Shown: positions 6,979-8,971 of the stretch, piece after piece
Layout: each line of letters begins with the position of its first letter
Position numbering within the stretch: position 1 is the stretch's first letter
NCBI GenBank assembly: GCA_028693085.1
Contig: JAQUWC010000077.1
Span: 1 to 8,971 of the forward strand
Origin: UBA5266 sp002411545
GTDB lineage: Bacteria > Bacteroidota > Bacteroidia > Bacteroidales > WCHB1-69
DNA length: 8,971 nt
Direction of reading: 5' to 3'
Made by a program: the position numbers and the translations under genes
Notes under the pieces: model-generated
Database searches by the model: none
Seen by the model: only the letters and a program-made list of their open reading frames with translations
Told to the model about the DNA's origin: nothing

Positions 6979-8821
6979 TATACTTGCTTATTTGCAAAAA
7001 ATATTTTCATTCAATGAGGCACAACCTTTGTTGTTTACCCAGTTTTATTTTTGGGCTTTTTTTGCTATCGTGTTTGCGGGATTTAGTTTATTGTATAACA
7101 AACGTTTGCTTCGAAGTGCCTTTTTGTTTTTTGTGAGTTTGTTTTTTTATTTTAAAACCAGCGGTCTTTTTGTGCTTATGTTGATTTTTGCCGTGATATT
7201 TAATTTTTTTCTCGGTAAATATATCTTTAAAGCCAACACAAAAGCTAAGAAAAAAATGGGTGTTGCCATCAGCGTGATCCTGAATTTGGGTGTAATGTGT
7301 TATTTTAAATATGCCTATTTCTTTACCGATGTGTATAATAATTTATTTCATACGGAGAATATTGTTATTAACTATCTGGCACAATGGAGCAATAATATGG
7401 CTGGTACACATTTTACCGTCGATGTTATTTTGCTTCCGGTCGGAATATCTTTTTTTACCTTTCAAATTATCAGCTATATACTCGATGTATACAGGAAAAG
7501 GGTGCAACCGGTTACCAATATAATGGATTTCGGTTTCTACGTAACTTTCTTTCCGCAATTAGTGGCCGGTCCCATTGTAAGAGCGAATGAATTTGTACCT
7601 CAAATTTATCAGAAGTTTTATCTTTCGAAAAAACAATTTGGCATTGCTTTGTTCTGGATTTTAAACGGTATGATAAAGAAAATGGTGTTAAGTGATTATC
7701 TTGCCGTTAATTTTATCGACAGAGTGTTTACCAATCCCATGATGTATACCGGATTCGAAAATTTGATGGCCTTGTTCGGCTATTCCTTGCAAGTATATGC
7801 CGATTTTTCAGGTTATACCGATATCGCTATCGGGGTTGCTTTGTTGATGGGATTTACCTTACCTACTAACTTCAATTCTCCCTATAAAGCCACCAACCCG
7901 GGTAACTTTTGGAAACGCTGGCACATATCTTTGTCGACCTGGCTGAAAGATTATCTCTATATACCTCTGGGTGGAAATCGTAAAGGGACCTTTGCTTCAT
8001 ATTTTGTTATTCTATTGATATTAATGATTATTGTTTTTCTGGCCAATACCTTATGGGTAACCATCAGTGTAATTGTTTTGATTTCTATTCTTGTGGTAGT
8101 CTTTATTTTTTCATCATCGGCGCGACGTGGCATAGTAACAAATATCAATTTAATGAACACTATGTTGTTAGGAGGCCTATGGCACGGGGCTAGCTGGAAT
8201 TTTATGATATGGGGCGGACTTAATGGCATTGGTATTTTATCCTTTAAGTTTTGGCGGAACCGTAGTGTGTATCAACAAACCGTTATTACCTTGGCTTTGT
8301 TTGTATTGTTGTATGCACTCGACTATTTCTTTCCACAACCTATTTACACCATCGGGTGGATATGGTCGGGGATACTTTTTTTCGGCACATTTATTAATAT
8401 GTTATATCGTTTGTTTTTCAAAAACCGACCCTTGAAATATGTCAATCGTGCCTGGGGTATATTCTTGACATTTGTATTTATCACCTTTACCCGCTTGTTT
8501 TTTCGTTCGGGTTCTAATCTCAATCCGGCCGAAGCCAACGAAGCAGCCTGGAATACCGCAAAAAATATGGTGAATCAAATCGGTAGTAAATGGGATTTTT
8601 CCTTGATACCTTCTATCTTATATGAGTATAGCAATATTTTTATTTTATTTGCAATAGGAATGATTATCCACTGGCTGCCGGAACGATGGAAACGTTGGTA
8701 CCGCATTAATTTTGCCATGATGCCGCAAGTCGTTCAATTGATGGCAGTGGTAGTATCGGTCTTTTTTATCTATCAATTTATCACCGCCGATTTGCAAGCA
8801 TTTATTTATTTTCAGTTTTAA
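6962..8821 (+). CDS. AlgI-like MBOAT membrane O-acyltransferase, 619 aa
   Basis: A polytopic inner-membrane protein of the membrane-bound O-acyltransferase family. By analogy with AlgI and PatA it would take an acyl group from a cytoplasmic donor such as acetyl-CoA and pass it outward to an SGNH partner. Seen: many hydrophobic segments from about residue 25 to 608; LLPVGISFFTFQIISYILDV (157-176); FFPQLVAGPIVR (196-207); YADFSGYTDIAIG (279-291); FWKRWHISLSTWLKDYLYIP (316-335) with H321; GGNRKG; and GGLWHGASWNF with H408 as the predicted catalytic histidine. Between GGNRKG and GGLWHGA it carries about 45 extra residues with two hydrophobic segments (about 345-361 and 364-383) compared with my recollection of AlgI, which partly explains a length of 619 against about 520. 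Two Met codons in tandem (6962, 6965) are both possible starts. Substrate and acyl group are not shown by the sequence. Confidence 0.93.
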   Translation: MMELNNILAYLQKIFSFNEAQPLLFTQFYFWAFFAIVFAGFSLLYNKRLLRSAFLFFVSLFFYFKTSGLFVLMLIFAVIFNFFLGKYIFKANTKAKKKMGVAISVILNLGVMCYFKYAYFFTDVYNNLFHTENIVINYLAQWSNNMAGTHFTVDVILLPVGISFFTFQIISYILDVYRKRVQPVTNIMDFGFYVTFFPQLVAGPIVRANEFVPQIYQKFYLSKKQFGIALFWILNGMIKKMVLSDYLAVNFIDRVFTNPMMYTGFENLMALFGYSLQVYADFSGYTDIAIGVALLMGFTLPTNFNSPYKATNPGNFWKRWHISLSTWLKDYLYIPLGGNRKGTFASYFVILLILMIIVFLANTLWVTISVIVLISILVVVFIFSSSARRGIVTNINLMNTMLLGGLWHGASWNFMIWGGLNGIGILSFKFWRNRSVYQQTVITLALFVLLYALDYFFPQPIYTIGWIWSGILFFGTFINMLYRLFFKNRPLKYVNRAWGIFLTFVFITFTRLFFRSGSNLNPAEANEAAWNTAKNMVNQIGSKWDFSLIPSILYEYSNIFILFAIGMIIHWLPERWKRWYRINFAMMPQVVQLMAVVVSVFFIYQFITADLQAFIYFQF

Positions 8822-8827
8822 ATAACT

Positions 8828-8879
8828 CGTAAGACAAAAAAAATGTCAGTTGTCAGCTTTTTTCATGCATTGTCTTGCG
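8828..8879 (+). terminator. Imperfect hairpin after the MBOAT gene, possible terminator
   Basis: CGTAAGACAA (8828-8837) pairs with TTGTCTTGCG (8870-8879) over 10 positions, one of them a G-U pair on the RNA. Inside, AAAAAA (8838-8843) can pair with TTTTTT (8858-8863) around a loop holding two copies of TGTCAG. It starts 6 bases after the MBOAT stop, the right place for an operon terminator. However, no T-run follows the outer stem; the only T-run is internal, so it may be a 3'-end stabilising fold or a weak terminator. Confidence 0.45.
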
Positions 8880-8947
8880 AATTGCGACTTCATGTATAAT
8901 TCATTTTGTAATTGCATTCTTGTTGCTGCTGATTTCACAATTTTATG

Positions 8948-8955
8948 TATTTTTG
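8948..8955 (+). promoter_or_regulatory. Candidate -7 box for a gene beyond the right edge
   Basis: TATTTTTG (8948-8955) fits TAnnTTTG and is followed by C. A TTG at 8923-8925 lies 22 bases upstream, a little far for a -33 element. No start codon follows before the window ends, so the target gene is not visible. Confidence 0.3.
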
Positions 8956-8971
8956 CTTCTTAAAAAAAGAA

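Noticed and set aside
8841..8857. Tandem TGTCAGT/TGTCAGC after the MBOAT gene, considered as an attachment site or repeat array.
   Set aside because: There are only two 6-base copies within a hairpin loop and no integrase or mobile gene nearby.

Overview
The window looks like chromosome of a Bacteroidetes bacterium, most likely of the order Bacteroidales. It is AT-rich, several genes are preceded by the phylum's TAnnTTTG type of -7 promoter box, and the rpsO, pnp and pckA products read as ordinary Bacteroidetes-like housekeeping proteins. No RNA gene, CRISPR array, insertion sequence or phage gene was recognised.

Left half (1-3842, all on the minus strand; transcription runs from high to low coordinates): rpsO (ribosomal protein S15), then pnp (polynucleotide phosphorylase), in the widely conserved rpsO-pnp order with a terminator-like hairpin between them. 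Next come a strong hairpin terminator after pnp, a small hypothetical lipoprotein, and the first 203 codons of pckA (ATP-dependent PEP carboxykinase), which runs off the left edge. For both pnp and the lipoprotein the longest open frame starts inside a terminator hairpin, so the starts are moved downstream here.

Middle (3843-4288): a 446-base divergent intergenic region with the rpsO promoter and leader on one side and a Bacteroidetes-type promoter for the right-hand operon on the other. The stretch between is AT-rich, with one 12-bp inverted repeat.

Right half (4289-8821, plus strand): a tightly packed three-gene operon. Two different exported SGNH/GDSL-type proteins are followed by an AlgI-like MBOAT membrane O-acyltransferase. 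The first two genes overlap by one base (TAATG) and the last two by 17 bases, which suggests translational coupling. By analogy with AlgI/AlgJ/AlgX and PatA/PatB, the MBOAT protein would move an acyl group, probably acetyl, across the inner membrane, and the SGNH proteins would transfer it to, or remove it from, an extracytoplasmic glycan. The substrate cannot be read from the sequence, and no glycan biosynthesis gene lies in the window. This operon is the part most worth study: the SGNH proteins have unusual catalytic blocks and share a motif, and the MBOAT protein has an extra hydrophobic insert next to its catalytic histidine.

Right end (8822-8971): an imperfect hairpin and a possible promoter pointing out of the window.
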